A stretch of 64,000 nucleotides of DNA from Aphrocallistes beatrix. Its lineage: Eukaryota; Porifera; Hexactinellida; Sceptrulophora; Aphrocallistidae. Positions 41,601 through 56,600 of the stretch are shown here, in pieces. Within the stretch, counting starts at the first letter, position 1; every line of letters starts with the position of its first letter. Position numbers and translations under genes: made by a program. The stretch lies in NCBI GenBank assembly GCA_963281255.1, contig OY725504.1, positions 558,001 through 622,000 of the forward strand. The letters are read 5' to 3'. The notes beneath the pieces are model-generated. The model had not been told where the DNA came from. It did no database searches and saw only the letters and a program-made list of their open reading frames with translations.

Positions 41601-44600
41601 GATATAACAATAATAAGTGAATCTTAACTATAATGTATATCAAGTGAGCATAATGAAATATAAAAACAAAGAAACAAAATAGAAACAAAATAAGTGCTAT
41701 TAGCAGTAATACAGTACAAGCCTACGCTACAAAATAAGATACTAGTAAGAGGATTAGCACTAAAAATTAAGCGCACTAGCTAAATTATACATCTCATAGA
41801 ACAGTAAAAATCAAGTAGATCTAAAATACAGGACAGAATGATTACACGAAATAGAATTATCGAAATGTACACGAGGCGAAGAGCTCAGAGGTCGCATTGC
41901 GCAAGAGAAGATTTTGTGTTACGTGTCAGGGGTTTATGGTGTCGATAGCCCTGCACGGCATGCTGCCATTCCCAGCACAGACGGCAATAGTATTTGAAGC
42001 AATTGACATCACGACAGAAAAACGGGCCCATCATACGACAACAAGAGTTGCAAGGGGTGTCCTCGAGGTAGGGGTCTACTTGTACACGTTTCGTAAACTT
42101 ACTTGTCTTTATCTCCACGTAGCCAGCCTGCACTGCTTTCATGTAGTTCTTCGTAGCGACGAACGTCACGCGGCCCGATCCGATGGGGTACTTGTGCCGG
42201 TCCGTATCGATTCCAGCGTACACGACCCCTCCGAACAGATCATCCATCACAGCGGCCAGTGCTTCTGCAGTCAACAGCCCGTGGAGACCTCCCACGAAGA
42301 TTGTCGTGTTCGAGTCGAGACGCGGTGCAGACCTGAAAACGCAGTTGGAGTCGGACTGTACCCAGGGGATGACCTGTACCTCTTTGTTGCGCATGCGGCG
42401 ACTGGAGATCTTGAAGTAGAAGTCGCCGCTCTCGGGACCCTCAGAGGTGCAGGTTTGCAGGAGCGCGCGGACGGATTTTTCGTGGTCGAAAATAAGGTAG
42501 ACGTATCCTTTCGGGGGGTGACGATGGTGCTTGGTTTCCTTGCCGGGCCATTCGACCGAGAGAGATCCGAACTGTTTGAAGGTTCCGAGGAGAGCTTCTT
42601 CAGTGATGTCCCAGGGCACGCCGCCCAGAAAGACCTTGGAGGAGTAGACTGGGTTCCGATAGCGGCGTGAGGGGAGAGCTCCGGACCAAGTGCAGACAAC
42701 AGGGTAGTGTCCGTCGTCTTTGCGGTCGTACTGGCAGGGACGGTGCGCCTGGGCGGATTCCTGGTCGGGGACGGAGGAGAGAACGGCCTGCGGGCTGGGA
42801 GCGCTCAGCTTCCAAACTTTCTCGAAGCTGCTGTGTATGGAGTTGGAGAAAATGGAGCCAGGCGGGCTGCCTGATACGACGGGAACGATGGAACTGCCCC
42901 AGGTGCTCTCGAAGGAGTTCAGGAATGAGCTGGTGCTGGATCCAGAGCTGTTCAGGTCGCTGGTAGAGTCGGACAAACGGGTGGAGGAGGAGGTGCTACC
43001 GCTGTCACTATCCGGGTCGGAATCAGGGCTTGTAATTTCTGTGAATTTTGGAGCGAGCGGGTTCTCGGATCGGACAGGATACGTGTTCTCTTCAATGCTG
43101 AGACATTTCAGGAATGAAGAAATCTCCGTCGTTTGGTCACAGGTGGTGGATAGGGGCGAGTATTTCTCAGTCTGGGGTGAGATGTAGGGGGTGAAGTCGG
43201 GGGTCACGTTGTACGATTTGTTTGTGAAAGGCGATGAAAAGAATTGAGGTAATTCAAAATTCTGCATTTTGTTGCGATAATAATAAATATCAATGAAATT
43301 CTAAACCAATTGTGACTGAGTTGCTTTTATACAAAATCAGACAATGCACTGTGTATGAGATAACTTAGTAAACGTGTGAAAAGAAAACAAAAAATGTTGC
43401 AAAACCAAAGAATAATTCATGTTCATAATGGTCGACTGACTTCCTTTTATAGTCATCGCAGCTAATCAAGCGCGTAAAGCTGAGCTCAACGCTTTTTGAT
43501 TGGACAAAGGAATGGAAGATGATGAGTTGCGAAACCAACATTATTTCCTTGCGGTTAGAATCAGGAGGTGTGACTAATTGTGGGAACAATTGAAACTGAA
43601 AGCATTCAAACAACGCACTGGGTGAAAGGAATTTGTGGTTAGTCAAAGGTGACGAAACATGCGAGCTGACAATAAGGAATCAACATCATGGTAAAAGGAA
43701 GAGATTCGTTTGTGATAGAAATTAGTTCAGACAAGCGGAAATATTTTAGTGATTGGAGGATGGCTTCGGAGGAACAATACCGAGGAAACACATATGAAAT
43801 CCAAGTTTCGCAATTGAATAAGAGGAATGTGAGTAAGAAATAACTAATTTCGGGGAGAAATGTGGGGAATGGTATTGGAGATAATAATAATTTTAGAGAG
43901 AAGTGCTTAATTAAAAAGTGTCTCTCTATGATGATAGTATAGAGGTCATGATGCAACTGTATGTATACGAGTTCTTGAAAAAGACCATTGCAATTTTAAT
44001 AACCTTAGGGCAGATGTATAGACAATAAAAAGTAGCCTTCAAGTGTTTTAAGATAGTATCACTTGGTTTAATAATAATAAATAATGGAAATCTGATACTG
44101 GAATTTGTCCGTAAGCTTAAATAATAACAGATAATGAAGATAAGTATTCTCGTGTTTATTCTGTCCTTCAGTAAGACGCTAGCCATTCAAATGAAATACA
44201 TGTCTGTCAACGTTTGTCAGACCAAAATATAATTTGATACTATATGTTCATTAAAAAACATTTGACATAAATGAACCTATGACACTGGAAGGAGTTTAAA
44301 ATGTAGACTTTTGACCACACTTAAGTCAAGTAGACAATATATTTCCTACAAAATTGACAAAACTTGATCAACGTGTCCGCACTAAGGTCTATTGTAAATG
44401 TCTCACAGATCAAACTAACGTCCAAGATGAGCTAAATTATTAAATAGGAACAATGTAGATACGGAATTTAGGACGTCAGTATATGTGTGTTGTTGGATAA
44501 TTAAGTATGGAAAGATCAGAGTTTATTCAGAGAAACAAAACTGTTGGATTAACCAGATCGAAAAATCCGTTTAAGCCTGAATAATGAAATAAACGTACGA

Positions 44601-47600
44601 TTTAAAATGAGGTTAATTCTCAGAGAGTGCATTTGATTTCATTTCGAAATGCTACTAACAACAAATGACGTGCAAACACACTTACCTTCCAGGCTCGTTG
44701 AGGTAGAAGCAGTTCTTTCGGTTTGGCGAGGATTTGAGGGGCGATTTGGTAGAATAACGGTTTAGGTTTATGTCCTCTAAGCAAGAAAAGAAATGAATTT
44801 AAAACCAAATATCCAAGGAAGTATTTCGTTCGTACGTATTGCTACTAATTCATATCACAACTAATACTGAATAAACCGAGATTGTTCCACAACACAAGCT
44901 CATTGCAAAACAATTGAAATTTTGCAAATTGAATTCCTACACTTTAGCCCCCATAGCCCCATAAGCACAAGGTATTTCGCTTCGTGTGACACGTCAGGTT
45001 CTCATACAGATATACAGTCGACTCCGCTTAATAGGGTCACATCGGTCAGAGGACATATTACCCAGATTAAGCGGAGAACTCTATTAACCGAAAATATTTT
45101 GTATTAGCTTCTATGTGTGAGAGGCACTGAGAGCTATTCCAGTCCTGCCAAAAGTGGCCCGATTAAGCGGTTGACACGATTAAACAGTGGCCCTATTAAG
45201 CGAAGTCGACTGTATTTTAATGACAAATTGCATATTAAACTATATAAACGATATTTCAATGACTGTAAATACAGGTGACTCCGCTTAATCGGGACACTTT
45301 AGTCCCAGATATTTTGTCCCGATTAAGCGGAGTTCCAATTAACTGATTTAGTATTAGCTTCCATGTATGGGAACCATTTCGTTCCTGGAGACTTGTCCCG
45401 ATTAATAAGCGGAGTTGGCTGTAATTGAATATTTAGAATCTGAACACTCTATGGGTTTTAGATACAACAGCACTTTGCACACTTGCGTAGCGCGGCTAGC
45501 GAACATTTCGTGTCCGCAGAGTCGCCTGGGGATATCCAAGAATTCATAGGCACCTAATATTGGCCACTTTTAATAATACATGGATGCATAGGATATATTC
45601 AAAATCAATGACGCCATCACTCATGATGAGTAAGCACTTTCATCAAAATTGACTTTAATGTAGAGAATATTGTTCTGCATTTGTATGCTTATTTTCGTGG
45701 TTGTTTGGCCAATATATCAGAAGAGAATTACAGTCGACTCCGTTTAATAGGGCCACTTTTGGCAGGACCGAATAGTTCTTACACATAGAAGCTAATACAA
45801 AATATTTTCGTTTAATAGGGTTCTCCGCTTAATCGGGTCAAAATGTCCTCTGACCGATGTGACCCTATTAAGCGGAGTTGACTGTATTTTATTTTCTAAT
45901 TAAATCCTTGAAATATTGTGTATAAACTCACTCAGAGGGAATTCTGCGAACAGTGATCATTGGTCCGTATGACTTAGATGCAATCATGGTGTGTGTTAAT
46001 ATCTGTAGCATGTTAGACCTGTACACATTCTGTGAGAGAATCGGGCGAATGGAAGGTTTGCTTAGCTGTCCACTGCCTTGCAATACGTCCAGAGAGTTGA
46101 ACTAGAAATATATCGAAGTTATCAATCATTTCTCTCATAACTGATTCTTGAGCTTTGGAGATAAATCGAATGCCTTGTGAAGAAAATATATTTTTTTAGT
46201 TTATAAAATATTTTGAATAATTTTTTGGAATGAATCCTAAATTTAACCATCAAACAAAGCAGAAAATTCAAAAATCAGACTCAACACCATATATGGTAAT
46301 TTAATTGACAGCACTAACTGTATACATTTAATGCCAGCAATATATTTGATAGGAGAACTAACTTCAAATGGGTTGAAACTGAATAGATTCCAAGTAGAGA
46401 AGATCAGTGCACTGAACTGGTTGAGCAGTTTGAGTCTGGCCTGCAGTAGATCTGTCTGACAGTTAGTCAGGGCTGTGTACTTAGTCGGGATAGAGGTCGG
46501 CTGTCCAATCTCTAAGACGGGACTGAATGTAGATGATGGAGGTGTAGTCGAGGCAGCAGCATGGCACTTCCCGGCTGATATCTAAATGCAATATCTCAAC
46601 AGCAATTCTGCAATAACACAGTTACTTAATTTGAATAAGATATGCGTGTAGTACTAGTATGCTGGAATATAGTCGAGTCTCCCAAACGGACACTCCGATA
46701 AGCGGACAACCCCTCTACAACGGACAAACCTCACTAATTTCCGGTTAAGTGAAGGTGAGTATTCAAACCGATCTAAATTGGGGTTGAAACCGATTGAACC
46801 GAATATCAGTATTCATGAATACGATCAACTATTCGCCAAATAATATTTCGTCTAGCAGAATATGGAACTATTGGTTGAAAGTTTGGTTTAAAACTGTAGA
46901 TTCCAGCGCCAGGAATGGCTATAACACCTAAAATGATGAAGTTCTTTCTGATGTGTTTACGCAGATGGGATTGTGAAGCAAATTACAGGAATTGTCAGTT
47001 TTGTAGCCCTACCAGTGGACCCAGCAAGAGAATGACTAAATGAACACCTGCTGTTAGGCATCCTCCTGCTCAGACTAAATTACACAGATCTCGACGGTGC
47101 AAATTGCTGATAGTTGACTGATACAACGATTGATTATAGAAAAATATGTGGTTTTCTATAAAATTTCACGTGTGAATACATAATGTGTTTGTGTGGTTTG
47201 TATTTTGAGTTGTACAATCAGTCTATTCATTGTTCAACAGTTTTCCATTAATCAGTTTTGCTATACAGCTTGGGAGAATTAATTATTAAAATTTTGTTAA
47301 ATCATATTAACACTCTACGACTCCACCGCCTGAGGGATAAAGATGAGTGAAATTTTGTCTGAAAACTATCGATATTGTAACGTGTTTATTCTACGCAATT
47401 GTTTCACTATTCCAGTCTACTTTGTCAAAAAATATTATTTCTGTAGCCTTCACAGGAGTTTTGGGAGACGTGTTAAATAATGATTAATTAATAACACTTT
47501 TTAAAATAGGATCATCTCCTGGTTGTATTCTCAAAGGTGTATTGACACAACAAACACCATGGCGACAAGCTTGATTATTTGATATAACTAAACATGATAC

Positions 47601-50600
47601 AAATTCATCTAGCGGGACAAGACATTGCGTTTTCCATCGGCGGACATTTCTTCACTCAGAATGATTGAAAAATTCTCACATATCTATTTCACACTATAGC
47701 TCTGCAGTGTTATTGACAAGCCCAAGGCACGAAAAAATTGGATAACAGGCCTGACCAGTACAGACATAATGTCTTTGAGAGACCTGTAAATTGTATCGGT
47801 TTGAGTCAAAAATTTGAGGGAGTTATTTTGGTATAGGCTCATCTTTGAGAGGGTATGCGAGGTTCAGTTCCAAAAATATGTTTTCAATAGCAAAATAAAC
47901 GAACATAATTGGCAGCCAAATTGACACAAGCTTACGAGTTAGTTATCTAAATTTTGAAGAGAACAGCTAGATAATCAAATTTCAGGTGAGAAGGAAGGAT
48001 ACATAAAGTAGTAGCTGTTTTAACCATATTGGACAGTAATTCAGGCGTAGGGCATGCGTCGTATTATTGTTAAGAACAGGTCATGTGTGTGAGATAGAAA
48101 TAAATTGAAATTCCTCCTGAAAACTCCTGACATTTTAAGGTGGCCATCCCCTAAGATTGCTTCATTATTCCAGCTTACTTTGTTAATTAAATATAAATTT
48201 GTTAGACTTGTAGCCTTCACATGAGTTTTGGGGGAAGTGTTAATGATTTACTCCTGAATGTGTAGCCATTGACACAGTAAACAAGCTTGATTGTTTGATA
48301 TACTTAATTCATCTAACGGGTCAAGATATTGAATTTTTAAGATATTGAATTTTCCGTTAGTGGACATTTTGTTCACAGAAAATGATTTTTAATCTAATAA
48401 GACTGAGAATCGAGAATCTATGATATTAAAAAATGATGGATTTTCACAGTAGGAATATCTGCAAAGAAAACAAAACATATTTACGAATGTTGAGGTATTG
48501 AAAACACACAAAAGAGTGTGGATGACTGCACAATTTCACACAGCATAAGTAAGAACAATAACTTGGTGTGATGTGGCTCCACTCTACTATTTTCCATTGT
48601 TAAGACTAGCATAGAGGTGATTGTATTCTAAACAATAGAATAGCTAGAGTGGAAAATGTCAGTAGTAACCACTAAATAACTTAATTGAGTTAGAGTATTG
48701 AATTAAGTTTCAGTGGTAGCAAACAGGTATATTTATATTAAAATATTTTCCAGTAGGAATCATTCCTGTCTTCCTTCAACATGTGATAATTTGAAATATA
48801 AAATCAGATAACAGACTTGCTAAAAGGATTCTGAAGTAACAGGGGGAGCATAATTATAATCTAAATACTAGTAAGCTCACATTGTCTTCCATCTTCGAAT
48901 TTCTGGGGGGTACTTAGTTAGCCAGAGGGGCCCTGATACCTTAATATATGAAACCTGAATGATAATGTCTCTTGGGACATTTCTCAAAGTTTTACAGCTA
49001 AAATAGTTCTAAAATATGCTTAGTATGTCCATATTACCAAATAGTATTTGTCTCAAGCCGCGTTCATGTATTGCTAAGAGGAGATAAGGATATATCTCAA
49101 TGGACTGGCATTTAAATGAGAGAACTAAACCTCATTTTCTCCATTCCGTATTTGAACTAAAGAAACCTGAATTGAATTTTACCTGAATAAAACAATCAAT
49201 CTTCTCAATCATCACTCTCGACTGTCTCCGAATTATCGTTAATTCAAATCTTATATTCATTGACATGAAATGTACCATTCAATATTTCCATCTTAGTTTC
49301 TTTGATTTTATTATTCCTTAACTATGAGCGAAAGTGTGGCATAGAGTAAGGGGAAACTTATCCTGTTTTAGGTAGATAGACTCTCATAATTGGGATTATC
49401 TTGATTTATTCAGTATTAATTAATTCATGAAAGCTAATTCTATTTTTGTCCGAAGTAAGCATTATTCGTAGTTAACTAAATAATTGGAACTAAAACGAAT
49501 TGTTTGGTAAACTGGCTTATCTCCGATTATAACAATAAAACAAATTGTTATCGGTGAAATGAATTAACAAAACCTTTGGTATTGTCAATTATAGCGAAAA
49601 TAAATTATCTTGAAGATAATTAATTAGGAAATAAATGTTGGAAATATTCCTTAAACTTCTTGAAAGCTTTGTACCCTTGATTCAATGGAACACAAGTATT
49701 CAGTGAACAGTTTCGTATCCTCATAGAGTATTATGCCGATGTATGTGCGAGATCATAAAGTCATTCAGAATTAAATTAGCCTAATAGGATACATTTATCA
49801 GGGAAGTTCTATTGTGCATTATGAAATGGTCATGATTTGGAGGCGAATGAATTTGCATGAGAAGTGGAAAAATCAAATACGTATTGGGAGAATTTCTGTT
49901 AACAGTTCTATTTTTTGTTTGTCCTCACAGCAATTACTCTAGTTCATGCCCTCTTATTGAATTATACTCTGGAAAGAACATTTATGAATAAGCTGGCCAT
50001 GATAAATAATTATACAGGTGACTCCGCTTAATCGGGACACTTTAGTCTCGGATATTTTGTCCCGATTAAGGGAGTTCCCAATTAACCGATGGAATTTAGT
50101 ATTAGCTTATATGTATGGGAAACATTCCGTTCCTGGAGACTTGTCCCGATTAAGCGGAGTTGATTGTGGTTATAACTGCAGGTGATGCGTGCTGCTTAAC
50201 CTTATGCAACATGTAATGTCACCTCGGATGCGCAAACATATAATACGGTACACTAAAACCTAGCGTATCTATTGGTTAACAAATCTGGATAAATTACAGT
50301 CGACTCTACTTAACCGGGCCACTTTTGGCAGGACCGGAATAGCTCTCACACATAGAAGCTGATACAAAATAATTTCGGGTAATAGGGTTCTCCGCTTAAC
50401 GGGGCAAAATGTCCTCTGACCGATGTGACCCTATTAAGCGGAGTCGATTGTATTTACTGATGAGCAACCCTTCTTCATTTGTAGTGGGAATACGGTAGCA
50501 ATATTTTGCGGGATTGAATAAAGTGAAGAGATAATTTCCAGCCAAATTGCCTCAAGCTTACTATTTAGAAGAAATACTAAGGAATCAAATTGCAAACTTG

Positions 50601-53600
50601 GAGGGATACATTAAGGAGTGAGCTGTTTAAAAAAGTTATTGAATATTAATTTTGTGTAGGGACGTGATGCATTCACAAGCTGTTGCAGGGTTACAAAACA
50701 AGATAGATGACATTACTGGTGATGTGCAAAGTCTTGGAAAAATGCACTAGACATTTTCTTAGTCCAAATAGGTAACCGATATCAGTTGAAGATTAGATGT
50801 GTAGCCTAGCTCACTGATCGAATGAGTAGATAATGAATTGGGACATAAGAGTAGACAATAATTTAATTATTGACTGCACTGACATACTATATTGTTTCAT
50901 AAAAGGAATTCACATATCAACATAATTGATGCCCAACAATACACATGATTTAACGCAACAATAGCGGCTAAATGCAAGAATTCACTTTGAAGTATAACCA
51001 CAATGTAGTTTGATGCACTTTTTTACTCCATTTGGCATCTCATCGTATAAATTTTCTAAAATATCAGGCAGAAAGAAGTCTCGGTCAGTTAATGTTATTT
51101 CAAGCATTCCAGGTTGTGTGGAATAGCCATCGTTTCCTTATCACTATTCATTATTGATCATACATTTTCTATTGGATTAAGGTCTAGCGAGTTATCCGCC
51201 AAACATATTTCTCCCAGGCTGTGTCTAATTTCGGAGTATGCAGATCAAAATAACGATTATAATGGAGCAGAATGTTTTCATTCGAGTCATACTGGAGATA
51301 TGAGCTGAATCGTTCAACTATTAAAATATTACAAGTAGGTACTCTATAAATCTGGCTAGGGCACATCAGTTATGAAACCCTGTAAGTTGTGGAGTAGATT
51401 AGAAGCAACTTTGTTTGGAAGTACTTGGGTTAAGTAGTTCGATGTTTTTAACTTTGCTAAACTGAACATTGAATGAAAAGCTATACACATACACATGTTA
51501 CAGCCAGAATTCTAACTTGATCCGTTTTAAACCGAGCATAGTTAGATCATTTTCAGGCCAATATTCTCATAGAAATATGGTGATTCTATGAAGCAACAAT
51601 CAGTAAAATCTGTTCAACTTTGAGGTTTAAATTGATAAAAAGTTTTGTCCTATTATCAAATCCTATTAAATTATAACTATATTTTGTTCTGTAAACGTGG
51701 CTTAGCTTCGGTTAGAACACGAGTTAAATGCAGAAGTGGGAGCTTTTTAAAAAAATGTCGGCCAACAGACTGATAGTGCAGCTCCATTAAGTAGAACACA
51801 AAATGTCAATTATCTAATCGGGAAATATGTCATTTTAGAGTATAAAATTAAAATCTACATAATGAAATATCGTGTAGCAATCATTGAGACCTAGTTGGAC
51901 AAATTTATTGCACAATATATGGCTATAATTGCGTTGTAATCAATTTTTTCATGTTGACCAATCATATCTAAAGTTTAGAGAGGGATTATAAATTATTTAC
52001 ATGCATTGAGTTAGGTATAATCCATTTTAACCAATTACGTATAGATATAATTCTAAAACCCTGCAAATTCATTGGTCGACACTTTTTCATTTCAGGCAAT
52101 CCGATTTCAAGTTTAAAAAGTTATTAGAACTTGTTTACATGCATTGAGTTAGGTATGATCAATATTAACCAATTATATATCATTCTACTGTAAATTAAAA
52201 CCCTGTAATATCATTGGGCAGCGCATTTCGTCACATTTTGAAGTGTGAAAATATGAATAATCTTCAGATCAAGCTTTAGAGAATCAATATCATAAACATA
52301 ATGTATTCTTCTATTCAGTTAATTAAATATAAAAGTGTCTAATTGATTGGCTAATGGAATCTAAAAGCATTAGTGGGAAGATGTGTTGCAAATTATCACT
52401 TGAAACAGGTCAAAATAACAATTAACAAATGTTTCACAAGGAAACACAACTAACGTGCAATCACGTAATGTTTTTTAAAAGCTTTGATGTCTCAAACGTA
52501 TCACATTATATCAACGTGAAGCGAAGATATCGCACACAAAATATCTGAAGGATATTCAATATGATTGAAGGTACAAAATAGAACTTATAAGACGTGCCCC
52601 TCCGGGAAGCGAAAAAGGTACGTACTAACCGAGTTGATATTACATAGAGACAGGGGCGGTCATAGGAATTTTCCAAACCGGGGCCAAAGTAAAAAAATCC
52701 GGGGGCCTTCCTATGATTTTGGCTTAGGTGGTCGAATGGAATCTAAATTAAATGAATTTTGGTTCAGAGAAATGAGTACGTACTAACCGAGTTCTACTGT
52801 ATGTGTTATAAAAATAGATTCATAAAATATTGTCGGTGAAAGTGGCGTAACCAATACAATCATTATATGGATCTGATAAAGTAACTTTTTGTTAACACCA
52901 AACAAAGTTGCAAAAAATGCTGTTTTTCAGAATACCAACTAACTTTCAAATATTTATAATGATTATTTCTGTGTAGACTGACCTGTCTAATGTTTTTACC
53001 GATGAGGTCCATAATAACACACGGCTGAGTTCTAGGATCTTTGTCGCCGAGTCCCAACTAAAAAAATCATAAAATAAATCGAAACTGTCAATGGACAGTC
53101 TTGCTGATAGATCAACTGTTAACAGGGAAACCTCATCCCCACTCTAACACAGCTGTTTACTAGAACCTTAATACAATTATTAGTTATTGTTTGTTTATTT
53201 TATAGGATAATCGTAGCATTATAATCAACTATAGGCGCCAAGTTTTGGAAAATAGGATAAAATTTTTAAAAATCTTAGATGCTCAAATATCGATATACAG
53301 CTATTGTTGTTACCTAGGGAAAAGAAAATCTCGGACTATATAGTGGAAGAAAAATGTAATTGGGATATATATTTAGACTCAATTAACATAATTTTGGGGC
53401 TTAGTTATAACCTATAAGTTTGTGTGGAGTCCTGCCATACCACAGCTTTCTCCACTGCTCCACTGCCCAGCACCACGGCCCCCCACAGGCTCCAAACCTG
53501 GGAGGGGCGCCCCCCCCCTAGGTACCCATACTTGGCGCCTATGCTATCAATGACTAAGTTCAACAACATTGAGAGGGTACGTGAAACCTCATACGTGAAA

Positions 53601-56600
53601 CCTCATGTTGAACCAAGGGGTAGTACTGACTGAAAAGGTTCAGAACACTGCTCTAATACATTAATTAACTTTTTGCTAACTCATTTCCGATTAAGTCATT
53701 TTGGGCGGGGAAACCTTAGAGGTGTGGGGTATTTGCTATAAATAGAAATGACTCCAGGTAATTTAAGGGTCTTAATTGTCTCCTCACCTGTCCCTCCTTA
53801 TTGCTGCCCCAAGCCCACACCTCTCCATTCTTAGTGAGAGCAAGAGCATAGTCGGGTCCCGTCTGAATGTCCACGACCTGCTCATTGGTGAGTCCGTGGA
53901 CTGAGTCAGATCCCAGGAGACGGGGGACTTGGACATCTGCGTTGGAACAGCATCCCGAGCCTTCACCCCACGCGTACACCTTACCTGCAGACATAGGGGA
54001 GGAGAGATGGTCTATGCATGACAGGGTTGCCGTGGGAATGGAATTTCAATTCCCATTCCCACAGGAAATCCCATGAAAACTCACACGGAATCTCACAGGA
54101 AATCTCACAGATTCCCACATGTGGGAATTCACATAGCCTTAAAGCCATTCCCATTCCCATCCCATATGGGAATCTGTGGGTTTCCCAAGGGAATTCCCAC
54201 AGATTCCCATTCCCACAGCAACCCTGATGCATGGGTAACAGTGTGGTTTGGTGGTTTGGTGGCGATACTTACCAAAATGTAACGATAAGCCACCAAATTC
54301 CTGTGTGGTGGCTAACTAAGCCACCAAATTTAATGAAGTACTGGTCTATTTATATAGCGTTTTATAAAATGGTGGTTTAGATAGCCAGTTGATAGTCCTA
54401 TGTAATATATTTTGTTGAACGGGCAATTACCTCGTACAGCCCATGTACAAGATGGTATAATATAGGACTGTTTGACACCAGACGAAATATTCAAATGATC
54501 GAGAATTTGAATAATTGAATTTCTTATAGCAAAGAGTAGTGGGATGAACTACCCAGAAATTCGAGGCTGCTATCTCACTTAGATTCTGAATTCTGACAAG
54601 ATATTAATGTAGACGTATCTCCCATGGTCTACGCATAAACGAGTATTTTCGTTGGAAGTACAAACTAGGAAATTATCGCTAGTGCAAGAGAATAAAATGC
54701 ATTTCCAGTGAAGAGTGCAGATTTAAATTCTCCCATAGAAAATATAAGTAGAATCTCGTTAATAGGAACACGGATAATACGATAGTCGAACAGATACTTT
54801 ATCCCCTACGGAGGAAAATACAAATAAGTCACTCCGGACAATACGAACAGATTTCTACCGTCCACCGGCTTGGCTTCGTATTAGAGGTCCTACTGTATAT
54901 GGAAATAGTTCTGATTGAATCTTCGGACAAGAGTTACAAATTCATATACATACAGTCGGCTCCGCTTGATAAGGTCACTGTTTAATCGGGTCACTTTTGG
55001 CCGGACCGGAATAGCTCTCATACATAGAAGCTGATTCAAAATAATTTGGGCTAATATGGTTCTCCGCTTAATCGGGGCAAAATGTCCTCTGACCGATGTG
55101 ACCCTTTTAAGCGGAGTCGACTGTATTACGAAGAGTTGATTACAACTTGGAATGGCATATCTCTTTTACAATAGCACACCGGTGCTTACCAGTATTCGAG
55201 AGCGCGAGTGAGAATAGATTCCCAGAGGCCAGTTTGCAGATTCCAACCCCAGACAGATCGGCGATCGCCTGCGGGATGGATACACCTGTAGTGTTGTTGT
55301 GACCGAGCTTGTAGCGAGCTCCGTCTCCGAAGGAGAACACTTCCATCCCATCGCTACTCAGAGCCAGCGTGTGGCTCTGACTACAGCAAACCTATAAATA
55401 GAATGGGTTACATTCTAGAATGTTACTATTCTAAGAACACTGTGTTTACTCAAAACCGGAAAATCCAGATTAATTAATTGTCGTATTTAGATGTGCTTAC
55501 CTATATATATATTATTTCTAATATATCCAACTCTGTTTACGGAAATTATAGAAGGGACATTTAGATCGTATTTGAGTTTTATAGAAGTTGAGTTGTACAA
55601 TTTTTTGATTAAAGTATTTAATCTCTCGCTCGGTTTACTATTGACAAACCTGTCCAATCTTTACACTGATCTCTTCGCCGTTCTTCATGAACTTAGTGAC
55701 AGGTTTCGGTAGTCGTTTAGAATCGCTATTTCCATGTCCAGTCTTACCCTCAGTTCCATTCCCGAATGTATAGAGGTGTCCTTCCCCTGTAACCACTGCT
55801 GAATACTTGTCTCCAGCTGAAACCTGTGGCATTCGTGAAATATAAAAGAATTTATTCATTTAAGTTAAGGAAACTGCCGTAAAGTTAAATATTGTTGAAT
55901 CTTTAATCAGATTTTAGCCTAAATTATTGCGAAATTCTGTGATAACAAACGTAATTTACTCTCCAAATCAGAAACCAGAAATATTCTAAAATTATTGACA
56001 TCCTAACTGATTCCAGATTTAGAATTACAGGTGACTCCGCTTAATCGGGACACTTTGGTCTCGGATATTTTGTCCCGATTAAGCGGAGTTCCCAATTAAC
56101 CGATGAAATATAGTATTAGCTTCTATGTATGGGAACCATTCCGTTCCTGGAGACTTGTCCCGATTAAGCGGAGTTGACTGTATATGGAGAAGTACCTCTC
56201 AATATAATCACTATTGAACCATGGACATTAACCAAGGAAGAATAATGATAAATTCTTATAAGCAGTGAGAGTACATTTTGCCCGCTACTGCCGATAGACA
56301 AATCCAACACTTATCAGTTCGAAATAATTCTCCATGATTTAACTGGAGTTAATTAGCTGGGATTTCGTTCACAAACCATTACGACTTTCTTTGACTTCAG
56401 AGCTTCGATTCGTTTCGGTCTTCTCTGCTTAGCGGAATCTCCGTGCCCCAACCTTCCATACTCCCCGTCCCCCCAACTGAATGTGTCGCCCGTGTGAGTC
56501 ACTGCGAGACAGTGTCCATCTCCTATCTTGCAAGCACAGAGCTGCACCACTATGTAGCCTACGGTGAAAGTGGTCTGATAACATTCTTCAGGATAAAGTA

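Noticed and set aside
41897..42670. 257-residue plus-strand ORF opposite CPEB1
   Set aside because: It is the antisense shadow of the CPEB1 RRM region, whose minus-strand frame has every expected motif.
51114..51308. 64-residue plus-strand ORF
   Set aside because: It is antisense to the decayed transposase fragment, which explains the sequence better.
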